Positions 16,391-25,649 of a DNA stretch of 64,000 nucleotides are shown one piece after another. Positions within the stretch are counted from its first letter, which is position 1, and each line of letters opens with the position of its first letter. Made by a program: the position numbers and the translations under genes. Source of the stretch: Crocinitomicaceae bacterium (GTDB lineage: Bacteria > Bacteroidota > Bacteroidia > Flavobacteriales_D > Crocinitomicaceae). The stretch covers positions 62,001-126,000 of the forward strand of contig JAQVCM010000009.1 of assembly GCA_028689775.1 (NCBI GenBank). The letters run 5' to 3'. The notes below the pieces were generated by a model. It had not been told where the DNA came from and ran no database searches. It saw nothing but the letters and a program-made list of their open reading frames with translations.

Positions 16391-17800
16391 ATGGAAAATC
16401 TAACCCTAAATAGTGAACAAATCGCATTTCATAAAAAACGTGTTTTTGAAAAGCACCCTGAAGTGAAATTAATTGAACCGTGTAAAATTGGTGATGGAAT
16501 TGTTCATTTCCTCCTCGTTCAGCGAGAAAACCTCATCCAGAAATTCACCAATGCTGGAGTAAGTTCTACTTTTTTCATTCCGGCATCTGGTTCTGGTTCG
16601 CGGATGTTTCAATTCTTGTATAATTTCCTAGACCAACCAAACGAGGATAATCGGGGTCAAGTGGAGAAGTTTCTAAACAATATGGAAGAATTCGCTTTTT
16701 TCCAAAAATTGCCTTTGGAAATTAAGAAAAAACTAAAATCACACAATGTCAATTTGGATGAATTTGTGGCTTTTTTACTGAATTCAGAAGGAATGGGCTA
16801 TGGTGAATTGCCAAAAGGCTTGATTCCTTTCCATAAAAATGGACCGTTTGTACTGAATCCGTTTCAAGAACAAATCTTACAAGGAATTAAAGTGAATGAA
16901 GAAAATGCAAAATTTCATTATACGATTAATCCAAATCACAAAGAAACGATCGCAAATAACATTAAAAGTACTGAAGAATTATCGGGAAGAAACTACGACG
17001 TTTCCTTTTCAATTCAGAATAAATCTACGGATGCCATCGCTTTTGACAGAGAACAAAACGTAAAACTGTTGGAAGACGGAAGTATTTTAAAACGTCCTGC
17101 TGGTCACGGAGCTTTATTGGAAAACTTGAATGAAATCGATACCGATGTAATTTTTATCAAAAATATCGACAACATTCAGCATTACCAGAAATCAAAAGAA
17201 GCAACAGAAACTTGGAAATATTTGGGCGGTGTTGCCTTGTGGTTTAGAGAAGAACAAATGCGAATTCTGAAAAATCCAAACTTGGAAGAATTAGTAGAAT
17301 TGAATCGTGTTTTTCAATTTCTTTCTAATCAAGAACTTGAAAACATCCAATCCGATGAAGATATCGTTGCCATTTTAAACAGACCGATTCGAGTTTGTGG
17401 AATGGTTCGAAATGAAGGACAGCCAGGTGGTGGACCTTTTTGGATTGAAGATCAAGGAAAAATAACCAAACAAATTGTTGAAAAATCACAGATTACGATG
17501 AGCGGAGATCAATACCGCTTGATGGTACAAAGTGTGTACTTCAACCCCGTGATGATTGCATGTATCAACAAAGACATCAACGACCAACCTTTTGATTTGA
17601 TGAAATACAGAGATGAAAGTAAGTTCTTTGTTGTCAGTAAGAAACAAAAAGGTCAAGATGTTTTATTTTCAGAACTTCCAGGATTATGGAACGGTTCGAT
17701 GGCACATTGGAACTCGATTTTTGTGGAAGTAAAATCAGATACGTTTAGTCCGGTGAAGACAATTTTAGATTTGTTAGAATCGGCGCATTTGGAAGGGTAG
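16391..17800 (+). CDS. DUF4301 family protein
   Basis: A 469-residue cytoplasmic protein; the ATG at 16391 (MENLTLNSEQIAFHKKR) is the natural start, since a longer frame would run back into the divergent methyltransferase. FFIPASGSGSRMFQFLYNF resembles the glycine-rich nucleotide loop of sugar nucleotidyltransferases, and GYGELPKGLIPFH and GGGPFWIEDQG are family-conserved segments. DUF4301 proteins have no established activity that I know of; UDP-sugar-pyrophosphorylase-like chemistry is a guess from the loop motif. Confidence 0.82.
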   Translation: MENLTLNSEQIAFHKKRVFEKHPEVKLIEPCKIGDGIVHFLLVQRENLIQKFTNAGVSSTFFIPASGSGSRMFQFLYNFLDQPNEDNRGQVEKFLNNMEEFAFFQKLPLEIKKKLKSHNVNLDEFVAFLLNSEGMGYGELPKGLIPFHKNGPFVLNPFQEQILQGIKVNEENAKFHYTINPNHKETIANNIKSTEELSGRNYDVSFSIQNKSTDAIAFDREQNVKLLEDGSILKRPAGHGALLENLNEIDTDVIFIKNIDNIQHYQKSKEATETWKYLGGVALWFREEQMRILKNPNLEELVELNRVFQFLSNQELENIQSDEDIVAILNRPIRVCGMVRNEGQPGGGPFWIEDQGKITKQIVEKSQITMSGDQYRLMVQSVYFNPVMIACINKDINDQPFDLMKYRDESKFFVVSKKQKGQDVLFSELPGLWNGSMAHWNSIFVEVKSDTFSPVKTILDLLESAHLEG

Positions 17801-17869
17801 AATGCTTTAATCAACTCATTATCGCAATCCTCTCCCTTATCCGATAATTATCTGAAAAGAGGGAGGAAA

Positions 17870-19018
17870 TCACCTCCAAAATTCTCTTCCTTTTCTGTCG
17901 ATATATCCCCATTTTCCGTCGGGAGTTTCAACCAGTGAGAAACCTAAGTTAAAAGGAAGGGCATCTTTATATTTTAATTCTGTCAACGGTCTGAATATAA
18001 TATCAACAAATCCGCACTTGTTATTTATGCAAACCAACATCTCTTTTTTTGGATCATACCAGCGCTCGTTATATCGGTTTATTCGTATTTCATCATAGAT
18101 TATTGGTAGTACTTCTAATCCTTTTTTATTTATAACGCCATATTTCTTGTTAATTTCTACCAACCAAAAATAATCACTATCCCTTAATGAAACAGTCGAA
18201 ATAGCATCATAGATGGCAGGTGTAATTGTATCAAAGCTCCAAGTGCCATTCTTTTGAAGCGTTGCCTCATTGCTGATTAAACCCATACTTCCATTCAATC
18301 TATAGCTTATTACTGTCCGTAAATTATAGCCTCCTCCTCCTCCACAAGTTAAAAGATATCTATAATCATCAAAAACTTTTTGCCCTGCGGTATCAACTAC
18401 AAAATGCTTTCCGTTTCTCTCAACCGAAAATCTGGGTGGATTTTGCTGCGTTCGATAATTTTTGTAATCTATCGTGTCAAAAACAGCTTGCGTTAAAAGT
18501 GTCATGGATTTGTTTATCAAAGCGTATTTGTCTTTTATTTTAACAACAGCGTAGTTGCCATTGAATGGAAGAACAAAATCAAAATCAGCACTTAGCTTAT
18601 TAAAATTACTGTCCACATAACACCATTTTTCACCTTCCAGAAACGGAAAAACAGCTGATGAATAATACGGCTTGGCATCTGAATGTACCATTAACAGATG
18701 CTTTCGGTTGTCGGGGTCTATCCAATAAACTTGAAATTGTGCGAGGTCTGAAATTTTATATCGTTTTAAATCAACGATTCTTTTAGTCGAAGAATAGGTC
18801 CCCAGCAAAGATTTAGCGGATAAAACAATCTCTTTGTCCGTACCATTTACTTCTATTTTGATCTTATTTTTTTTGTATTCTCTGTAGCTCATTGTTAACT
18901 CCAATGTATTGTTGTTGAATGTTACATGCGGAGGTATAATTGAATCAAAATAAAGACCTTGTCCTTTCACAGTGAAAGAAAAAAGTATCGTTAAAAGAAG
19001 AAAAATTATTTTGTTCAT
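17870..19018 (-). CDS. Secreted WG-repeat protein
   Basis: A signal peptide (residues 1-19, ending VKGQ) is followed by a beta-rich region and several WG/KWG-type repeats: KYALINKSMTLLTQAVFDTI, KYGVINKKGLEVLPIIYDEI, KCGFVDIIF and KWGYIDRKGREFW at the very end. WG repeats form beta-structures presumed to bind other molecules; no catalytic role is known. Length is 382 residues, full in frame. No linked partner gene is evident. Confidence 0.85.
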   Translation of the reverse strand: MNKIIFLLLTILFSFTVKGQGLYFDSIIPPHVTFNNNTLELTMSYREYKKNKIKIEVNGTDKEIVLSAKSLLGTYSSTKRIVDLKRYKISDLAQFQVYWIDPDNRKHLLMVHSDAKPYYSSAVFPFLEGEKWCYVDSNFNKLSADFDFVLPFNGNYAVVKIKDKYALINKSMTLLTQAVFDTIDYKNYRTQQNPPRFSVERNGKHFVVDTAGQKVFDDYRYLLTCGGGGGYNLRTVISYRLNGSMGLISNEATLQKNGTWSFDTITPAIYDAISTVSLRDSDYFWLVEINKKYGVINKKGLEVLPIIYDEIRINRYNERWYDPKKEMLVCINNKCGFVDIIFRPLTELKYKDALPFNLGFSLVETPDGKWGYIDRKGREFWR

Positions 19019-19176
19019 TTTCTGTTTGCTTTTCGGGATTCGATCGTGATTTGTTACAGCCAGATATTACAAATAAGGCAAGTACCTAAATATAGTAAGG
19101 TACAAATGAGCTAAAACAGAATCCAGTTTCGCATACTCGAAAGTACACTATATTCTGCATTAAAACAATTGTTCTA

Positions 19177-19207
19177 TTTGAAAATTCAAAATAGTTTTTT
19201 ATATTTG
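19177..19207 (+). promoter_or_regulatory. Strong Bacteroidota promoter of the candidate ncRNA
   Basis: TTTG at 19177-19180, a 19-base spacer, and TATATTTG at 19200-19207 form a near-ideal TTTG-N19-TAnnTTTG promoter. Transcription is predicted to start near 19212, about 270 bases before the next start codon. Confidence 0.75.
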
Positions 19208-19211
19208 TGTT

Positions 19212-19439
19212 AGAGGTACGTTCGCACGGCGAATCAGAGACCTATTCCGATTTATCGGGAGCCCATGTAGTATATTTTGGAACTTAACATTTTTGACAAT
19301 CAAGGGAGCCTCAAGAATTCAATGGCGGGCCGCAACAGGAAACTGTAGAGAATTTCTCTCAGCGGATTACAAAACATTCTGGCAATCTTAAGCGTGTTTC
19401 TGAAGTTCTCAGAAATTCAGCTACATGGGTTTATTTTTT
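19212..19439 (+). ncRNA. Candidate structured small RNA, possibly 6S RNA
   Basis: This gap has its own strong promoter and dense complementarity but no convincing reading frame. Helices seen: TTCGC/GCGAA hairpin near the 5' end, inside AGGT/ACCT; CCGAT/ATCGG hairpin (around 19247-19258); a long closing helix AGCCCATGTAG (19260-19270) with CTACATGGGTTT (19421-19432); inside it GGAACTT (19279-19285) with AAGTTCT (19403-19409). At the core is a three-way junction: CCGC/GCGG (19330-19333 with 19362-19365) closing a CAG-GAAA-CTG hairpin and an AGAGA/TCTCT hairpin. A T-rich stretch follows the closing helix. A long rod with an internal bulge suits 6S RNA, but the extra 5' hairpins do not clearly fit. 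It lacks the marks of tmRNA, RNase P or SRP RNA. It could also be a leader of the downstream esterase. Confidence 0.55.
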
Positions 19440-19481
19440 ACTTACCTCATCTGCGCTAATCATACTAATTCATTCTACAAC

Positions 19482-20636
19482 ATGAAGTATTACTCCACAC
19501 TTATCACCGCTTTGATCATCTTTGTACAATCAGCATTCGCACAAACAAATACAAGCGTAACGCTGGATGTAAATGGTGTATCTCGAACCTACAAAATTTA
19601 TGTTCCAGCAATTTACTCCAGTGCAAATGCAGTTCCTTTGGTATTCAATTTTCACGGTTATACCTCTACAAACGTTCAGCAAGAAGCGTATGGAAACTTT
19701 AGACCAATAGCGGACACAGCTAATTTTATTGTTGTTCATCCACAAGGTTTAAACATTGGTGGCGGAGCGGGTTGGAATAATTTCGCAGCAGTTTCGGCAA
19801 ATCAAGGAGATTTGAATTTTGTAGAAAAAATGATTACCGAAATCAGCACGCAATATAACATCGATCAAAATCGAATTTATAGTACCGGAATGAGCAACGG
19901 TGGTTTCATGAGCTATGATTTAGCTTGCTTCATGAGCGACCGATTTGCAGCAATCGCTTCTGTTACTGGCGGTATGTCTGCTTTGCATTGGAATGCGTGT
20001 CAGGCAAGTCACCCAACACCGGTGATGCAAATTCACGGAACAGCTGATGCGGTTGTTGCCTATAACGGCGGTGGTATTGGTAGTTTACACGTTGATTCTT
20101 TGGTAAAAAAATGGGTTGATTTCAATAATTGTAATCCAACACCTACTTTCACAGCGATTCCAGATGTCGTTACAAGTGATAATTGTACAGCAGAACATTA
20201 CGTTTATTCCGGTGGAACGCAAGGCGCTACTGTAGAGTTTTTTAAAATAATTGGCGGAGGACACAATTGGGCAGGTGCTCCAATTTCAGTGAACGGAAAT
20301 ACGAACATGGACATCAATGCATCGAAAGAAATCTGGAGATTTTTCAGCAAATACAAATTAAACGATTTGATTTTGAAAACTGGAAACATCGATAATAAGG
20401 AAATCTTTCGGGTGTATCCAAATCCAACTCAAAATCAGGTAACGATCGAACTGGAAAATTCAAGTAACGCGGTTTTCAAATTGTTTGATGCTTCAGGAAG
20501 ATTGATGCAAGAAAACAAGTTGATTACAGGCAACAATGAAATCTCTACGAGTCAGTTGACACCAGGAGTTTTTATGTATACGCTTTCACAAGATCAAGCA
20601 ATTATTCAGACGGGTAAAATCGTAAAAGAAAATTAG
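19482..20636 (+). CDS. Secreted PHB-depolymerase/feruloyl-esterase-like hydrolase with T9SS sorting domain
   Basis: A secreted serine esterase. The signal peptide starts at the ATG at 19482 (ends SAFAQ). The alpha/beta-hydrolase domain opens RTYKIYVPAIY, continues PLVFNFHGYTS, and has the nucleophile motif GMSNGGFMSYDLAC (Ser in G-M-S-N-G), then HGTADAVVAYNGGG and GGGHNWAG with the acid and His. This matches the LpqC / poly(3-hydroxybutyrate) depolymerase / feruloyl esterase family. The last about 75 residues (VYPNPTQNQVTIEL through GKIVKEN) form a type A T9SS sorting domain, so it crosses the outer membrane through type IX secretion. The natural substrate is unknown. Confidence 0.9.
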   Translation: MKYYSTLITALIIFVQSAFAQTNTSVTLDVNGVSRTYKIYVPAIYSSANAVPLVFNFHGYTSTNVQQEAYGNFRPIADTANFIVVHPQGLNIGGGAGWNNFAAVSANQGDLNFVEKMITEISTQYNIDQNRIYSTGMSNGGFMSYDLACFMSDRFAAIASVTGGMSALHWNACQASHPTPVMQIHGTADAVVAYNGGGIGSLHVDSLVKKWVDFNNCNPTPTFTAIPDVVTSDNCTAEHYVYSGGTQGATVEFFKIIGGGHNWAGAPISVNGNTNMDINASKEIWRFFSKYKLNDLILKTGNIDNKEIFRVYPNPTQNQVTIELENSSNAVFKLFDASGRLMQENKLITGNNEISTSQLTPGVFMYTLSQDQAIIQTGKIVKEN

Positions 20637-20637
20637 A

Positions 20638-21216
20638 TTATCCGTGAATCGTCTCTTCTTTCCCGTAATTAACGATGATGGAAGCTTCATATTCCAACCA
20701 ATCTTGCCATCTTTTGTTGACATCGCCTTCGCCGTATTTTCGAGCAAAACCTAAGAAAGTAGTGTAATGTCCTGCTTCACTGATCATCAATTCTCTGTAG
20801 AAGTTTGATAACTCAGGGTCTTTGATGTTTTCTGATAAAATTCTAAAACGCTCACAACTTCTTGCCTCAATCATTGCGGAAAAAAGTAAACGATCGGTTA
20901 AAGCTTGTTTTCGACTTCCGTCTTTCTTTAAAAATTTCATCAATTCATTGACGTAATTGTCTTTTCGCTCGCGAGCCAAAGTCAAGCCTTTCTTTTTAAT
21001 CAAATCGTGAACCATTTGAAAATGTTCCATTTCTTCACGCGCTATCACCAACAATTCAGTGACCAATTCTTCTATTTCAGAGTTCAAGGCAATCATGGTA
21101 ATGGCATTAGAAGCTGCTTTTTGCTCACACCACAAATGATCCGACAATACCTCACTGATATTAGATTCAACAATGTTTACCCAACGTGGGTCTGTTTGAA
21201 GTTTTAATCCTAACAT
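20638..21216 (-). CDS. miaE: tRNA-(ms2io6A37) hydroxylase-like protein MiaE
   Basis: Diiron monooxygenase of the ferritin-like fold that hydroxylates the isopentenyl group of ms2i6A at tRNA position 37. The four-helix bundle carries Glu/His ligands: HLWCEQKAA, REEMEHFQMVHDLI (E-x-x-H), MIEARSCERF, and ISEAGHYTTF (E-x-x-H). At 192 residues the length is typical. Its stop nearly touches the convergent esterase stop (2-base interval), so the two messages would overlap at their 3' ends. Confidence 0.9.
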   Translation of the reverse strand: MLGLKLQTDPRWVNIVESNISEVLSDHLWCEQKAASNAITMIALNSEIEELVTELLVIAREEMEHFQMVHDLIKKKGLTLARERKDNYVNELMKFLKKDGSRKQALTDRLLFSAMIEARSCERFRILSENIKDPELSNFYRELMISEAGHYTTFLGFARKYGEGDVNKRWQDWLEYEASIIVNYGKEETIHG

Positions 21217-21239
21217 GATAACGATTTAAAAAAGAACTG

Positions 21240-21247
21240 CAAAGTTA
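21240..21247 (-). promoter_or_regulatory. TAnnTTTG -7 box for miaE
   Basis: TAACTTTG on the minus strand, 23 bases upstream of the miaE ATG at 21216. Confidence 0.6.
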
Positions 21248-21380
21248 AGGATTATTTCAACTTTGAACCGTTTTGTACGTCTATTAAACGGTATCATGCA
21301 TTTTAAAGAGCGCTTTTTGAATTAAAGTCTTAAAACAATTTGAAAGTGATTGATTCATTTTTTTTCCTTAATTTTCACGT

Positions 21381-24300
21381 ATGAAATTCATCGTATTACT
21401 TATTCTAAGCAGTTTTATCTTGACGCTTCAAAGTCAGGAAATAGAACACAAGCATTCCATTCATCATGCCTTTATTGAGAACAAAGGTCAATGGGATGAG
21501 AAGGTTTTATTTAAAACTCGATTCAAAGGTGGAAATCTATGGGTAGAACAAGGAAAAATGATGTTTCATTTGCAAGATTACAGTGCTTTTCAACGTGCAC
21601 ATGCAAATCCTAATTTTGAAGGAGAATCAAACTTTTACAAACAACACGTGGTGCACTTAAATTTTAAAGGAGCAAAAAAAGTAACTGAAATCATTAAAGA
21701 AAAACCTACTGAAGCATACTACAATTTCTTCCACGGAAAAGAAGAGCGCAATTGGAAAGGTGGCGTTCACGGTTATTCCGAAGCAACACTAAAACAACTT
21801 TACCAAGGAATTGACTTGAAATTGATTGAGGAAAATGAAGAACTAAAATATGAATTTCACGTAGCTCCAAACATCGACCCAAACACCATTCAACTCGACA
21901 TTCAAGGTCAACAAAAAATTGTTATTGACAAAGAAGGCAATTTGAATATTCACACACCGCTTGGAATCATTCGCGAGAAAAAACCTTTTGCCTATCAGAT
22001 CCTCAATGGAAATATCAGAGAAGTCAGCTGTGATTTTAAATTGAAAAACGGATTGGTTGTTTTTCAGTTGGGAAATTACAACAAGAACGTGGAATTAATC
22101 ATCGATCCAACGTTGGTTTTTGCAACCTATTCCGGTTCCGTTACCGATAACTTTGGAATGACTGCCACTTACGGGTATGACGGCACAGCATTTTCTGGCG
22201 GAACAATCTACGGAAACTCCTACCCGACTCCAGATCCAAATGCACTCAATGTAACATCTAATTTCACGGTTGTGAACGTTTTCAATTCCGTGACAACGGA
22301 TGTCTTTGTTTCAAAATATGCTGCCGATGGCACAACGATGCTTTGGACCACTTTTTTTGGCGGTGGAGATAATACCAAAGGCACAGAAACCATTCACAGT
22401 TTAATTTGCGACAAACAAAACAACTTGTACATGTATGGCGCAACCTCTAGTACAGATATTCCGATTCAAAATGGTTTTCAACCCGTTCACGGAGGAGGAA
22501 CTACTTTAAACATCAGTTACAATGGAGCAAATTTTGACAATGCGGGTGTTGATATTTTTGTGGCAAAAATAAGTGCAAATGGGCATCAACTTCTCGCATC
22601 AACGTATGTTGGAGGTTCAGAAAATGACGGCGTAAACTACAACCTTTATGGCGGAAATTATCCCGCAGCACTTTACGATTCGTTGACTTCCAATTACGGA
22701 GACCAATTTAGAGGAGAAATTATGTTGGATGCGCTTGGAAATTGTATCATTGCATCGTCCTCTCGTTCTAGTAATTTCCCTGTTCTGAACGCAATTCAAC
22801 CTACCAAAGATGGACTGCAAGATGGTGTGATTTTTAAATTAAATCCTGACTTCTCAGCCTTGATATTCTCTACTTTTATCGGAGGATCCAACAACGATGC
22901 GTGCTACTCTGTTAAGATTGATTCGAGTTACAACATTGTCTTTTCTGGTGGAACAAGTTCTACTAATCTTCCCACTACGCTTGGCGTTTGGCAACCTGCT
23001 TACCAAGGTGGTAAAGCAGACGGATTTGTGGGTAAATTAAACCCATCGGGAACGCTTTTAACGCATTTATCTTATGTGGGAACGAACAATTACGATCAAG
23101 CATTTTTTGTTGAAATTGATAGAAGCGATAACGTTTTTCTCCTTGGTCAATCGCGCGGTGGACTATTTCCTGTCACCAATGCTACTTACAGCGTTCCTGG
23201 CAGTAGTCAGTTCATTGCCAAGCTATCATCTGATTTATCAACGCTCGAAAACTCAACGGTTTTTGGAAACGGAAATCCTGGCTTAAACATTTCACCTTCC
23301 GCTTTTTTAGTTGATTTCTGTGGAAACATTTATGTCTCTGGTTGGGGAGCAAACATTCTTCAAAATTCTCCACTAAGTGGAATGCAAGTCACCAACGATG
23401 CTTTTCAATTCAGTTCACCCAACGGTTTTGACTTTTACTTAATGGTCGTTGATCGCACATTCAGCAATTTACTTTATGGGACTTATTTGGGCGGAAGTTC
23501 TGCGAAAGAACATGTTGACGGTGGAACATCTCGTTTCGATAAGAACGGTGTTGTTTATCAATCTGTTTGTGGTGGTTGCGGAGGTTTTAGTGATTTTCCA
23601 ACAACTCCAGGCGCTTGGTCTAATTTGAATTTAAGTAGCAATTGCAACAACATTCTCTTCAAATTTGATTTCGGAATCACACCAAAAGCTGAATTTACTT
23701 CAAACATCGTCAGTGGTTGCGCACCTTTAACCATTACCTTCAACAATACTTCAACCGTTACCGATTCGTATCAATGGCATTTTGGAGATGGTTTTGTTGA
23801 TTCAATTAACTTTAACCCAAGCAGAACGTTTACAACTCCAGGAACTTATACGGTAACTCTTCTCGTCAGTGATTCCATTTGTCAGATAACAGATTCAGCA
23901 CTGATTACCATCCAAGTATTTGACTCTTTGGTGATCGATTTACCAGCAGTTTTAGAATTGTGTCAACCGATTCCAATTACCTTGACAGGAAATACTTTTG
24001 GAACTGCAACTCAATTTCAGTGGTCATCCAACAATCAGTTCACAGACCAATTGAATACGAGTCTTGCAGATTCTACCTTAACCATTACTCCTACTATTTC
24101 TACTGTCTATTACTTCAAGGCTTCCAATCCGTATTGCTCACTTTATGATAGTATAGCAGTCAATTTCATCAGTTCAGGACTTGAATTAACGGGTCAAACT
24201 GGGATTTGTATTTTTGATTCAACGATCATAACGGTTACCAATTCCAACCCAACAGTAAACTTTACGTACGTTTGGTCTCCAACATCCATCATTGCAAATT

Positions 24301-24941
24301 ATCCTTCCACAACATCCGTAACCGTTAAACCAGAAAGCACGCAATATATTTACGTGACGGCTAGCACACAAGATGGATGCATTATTAAAGATTCTATTTT
24401 AATCAACGTCAGTTTGCTCGGAAACATCAATGCGGAAGCTTCGGCTTCTAAATACAGCATAATGGAAGGAGAAACGGTCACATTATTTGGTCAACCAAGC
24501 GGATATAGTTACCAGTGGCAACCAGCAAACTTAGTCAATTCACCAACTTCACAAAACACAAGCGCCACCATTGCAAACACGCAGCTATTTACCTTGACAG
24601 TTTCTGACGGCATTTGTGCTAAATCAGATACGGTGATGGTTAAAACAATTCCTTTTGTGTGTGATCATCCATTTATCTTTATACCCAATGCATTTTCACC
24701 CAATGGAGATGGAGACAATGATTTGTTGTATGTTCGAAGTGCCGTAACAACAGACATACTTTTCCGTGTTTTTGATCGTTGGGGCGAAATGGTATTCGAA
24801 TCTACCAGTCTTCACATTGGCTGGGATGGAAAATACAAAGGAAAAAATTTAGCACCTGATGTTTATGACTATTACTTAAAGGCAACCTGCATCAATGGGG
24901 AATCGTCTATCCTCAAAGGAAATGTAACCCTTTTAAAGTAA
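21381..24941 (+). CDS. Giant T9SS type B secreted protein with SBBP-type propeller and PKD domain
   Basis: A 1186-residue cell-surface or secreted protein. After the signal peptide (ends TLQSQ) comes a conserved N-terminal region (FIENKGQWDEKVLFKTR) typical of SBBP/beta-propeller proteins. Next are repeated blades of the type FVSKYAADGTTMLWTTFFGG, FVAKISANGHQLLASTYVGG and FKLNPDFSALIFSTFIGG (about 290-760). A PKD domain follows (about 775-860; YQWHFGDGFVDS). A gliding-motility-type C-terminal domain ends the protein: FIPNAFSPNGDGDNDLL and FDRWGEMVF, a T9SS type B signal. Adhesion or matrix binding is likely; no enzyme domain is seen. Confidence 0.92.
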   Translation: MKFIVLLILSSFILTLQSQEIEHKHSIHHAFIENKGQWDEKVLFKTRFKGGNLWVEQGKMMFHLQDYSAFQRAHANPNFEGESNFYKQHVVHLNFKGAKKVTEIIKEKPTEAYYNFFHGKEERNWKGGVHGYSEATLKQLYQGIDLKLIEENEELKYEFHVAPNIDPNTIQLDIQGQQKIVIDKEGNLNIHTPLGIIREKKPFAYQILNGNIREVSCDFKLKNGLVVFQLGNYNKNVELIIDPTLVFATYSGSVTDNFGMTATYGYDGTAFSGGTIYGNSYPTPDPNALNVTSNFTVVNVFNSVTTDVFVSKYAADGTTMLWTTFFGGGDNTKGTETIHSLICDKQNNLYMYGATSSTDIPIQNGFQPVHGGGTTLNISYNGANFDNAGVDIFVAKISANGHQLLASTYVGGSENDGVNYNLYGGNYPAALYDSLTSNYGDQFRGEIMLDALGNCIIASSSRSSNFPVLNAIQPTKDGLQDGVIFKLNPDFSALIFSTFIGGSNNDACYSVKIDSSYNIVFSGGTSSTNLPTTLGVWQPAYQGGKADGFVGKLNPSGTLLTHLSYVGTNNYDQAFFVEIDRSDNVFLLGQSRGGLFPVTNATYSVPGSSQFIAKLSSDLSTLENSTVFGNGNPGLNISPSAFLVDFCGNIYVSGWGANILQNSPLSGMQVTNDAFQFSSPNGFDFYLMVVDRTFSNLLYGTYLGGSSAKEHVDGGTSRFDKNGVVYQSVCGGCGGFSDFPTTPGAWSNLNLSSNCNNILFKFDFGITPKAEFTSNIVSGCAPLTITFNNTSTVTDSYQWHFGDGFVDSINFNPSRTFTTPGTYTVTLLVSDSICQITDSALITIQVFDSLVIDLPAVLELCQPIPITLTGNTFGTATQFQWSSNNQFTDQLNTSLADSTLTITPTISTVYYFKASNPYCSLYDSIAVNFISSGLELTGQTGICIFDSTIITVTNSNPTVNFTYVWSPTSIIANYPSTTSVTVKPESTQYIYVTASTQDGCIIKDSILINVSLLGNINAEASASKYSIMEGETVTLFGQPSGYSYQWQPANLVNSPTSQNTSATIANTQLFTLTVSDGICAKSDTVMVKTIPFVCDHPFIFIPNAFSPNGDGDNDLLYVRSAVTTDILFRVFDRWGEMVFESTSLHIGWDGKYKGKNLAPDVYDYYLKATCINGESSILKGNVTLLK

Positions 24942-25069
24942 ATGCATAAAAATTTGAAATCTTATTTTACAAAATTTGAAAAAAATAACGTATTTTCGAG
25001 ACTGAAAGTAAAATATTTAAATTGGGTATGAATTTTGTTTCGTCTTGATGCGGATTAAGCAGAAACAAC

Positions 25070-25119
25070 TTTAAATCAAAATTAAACACGAATTAAAAAC
25101 TCTTTAATCATCTTTAAAA
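25070..25119 (+). repeat. TTAA repeats with 11-bp period in the leader of the Spy-like gene
   Basis: TTAA cores at 25071, 25082, 25093 and 25104 are exactly 11 bases apart, with a fifth at 25114. They lie 20-70 bases before the ATG at 25137. Similar phased TTAA arrays occur at 4262-4298 and 39976-40011. A regulatory-protein array is possible, but AT-richness makes chance a real alternative. Confidence 0.4.
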
Positions 25120-25136
25120 TCATAATAAAACAAACT

Positions 25137-25532
25137 ATGAAAAATTTAAAAATTACACTTGGAGCATTATTATTATCCTTCTCATTCAACTATGCAACGG
25201 CGCAAAGTATTGGAGATAGAGCGACTGCACAAACTGAAAAGATGGATGTGCAATTGGGATTAGCTTCTGATCAAAAAGCAAAAGTAGCAGAAATAAACTT
25301 TGCTATTATTGATAAAAATGAAGCAGTTATGAATGACGCGAACATGTCAGCTGAGGTGAAAAAACAGGCAATACAAGGTAATAACGAAGGAAGATTGCAA
25401 TTGTTAAGTACGGTTTTAACACCAGAACAGTACAAAATGTACGTTGATTCTCAAACTCAAGTAAAAGTCAGAGAATCTTCTAGAGAAATTAAATCTTTAA
25501 AACTAGCTCCAGTTACTCCTGCTGAAAACTAA
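25137..25532 (+). CDS. Small periplasmic Spy/LTXXQ-like protein
   Basis: A 131-residue protein with a clear signal peptide (ends ATAQ). The mature part is helical, with one LTxxQ-like motif, LTPEQYKMYVDSQ, near residues 103-115, as in Spy/CpxP periplasmic chaperones and many Bacteroidota small secreted proteins. Homology to Spy is weak, so function is uncertain. The unusually long AT-rich leader with phased repeats suggests regulation. A strong terminator follows. Confidence 0.75.
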   Translation: MKNLKITLGALLLSFSFNYATAQSIGDRATAQTEKMDVQLGLASDQKAKVAEINFAIIDKNEAVMNDANMSAEVKKQAIQGNNEGRLQLLSTVLTPEQYKMYVDSQTQVKVRESSREIKSLKLAPVTPAEN

Positions 25533-25573
25533 AAATAAGAAAACAGAACACTGGAAATCAAAAATACATGAAA

Positions 25574-25611
25574 CAAAAAAAAGCTCAAGATTTTATCCTG
25601 AGCTTTTTTTT
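25574..25611 (+). terminator. Strong bidirectional intrinsic terminator
   Basis: An A-run then GCTCAAGAT...ATCCTGAGC and a T-run (about 25574-25611) form a long stem with one mismatch. It separates the Spy-like gene (plus) from the FKBP lipoprotein gene (minus) and can serve both. Confidence 0.85.
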
Positions 25612-25649
25612 GTTTTCGTAACTTCTAAAACAACTGCTTTAACAAGGTC

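Noticed and set aside
19212-19439. tmRNA, RNase P RNA or SRP RNA at the candidate ncRNA
   Set aside because: No tRNA-like ends or tag reading frame, none of the conserved RNase P segments that I know, and no SRP GGAA-type apical hairpin.
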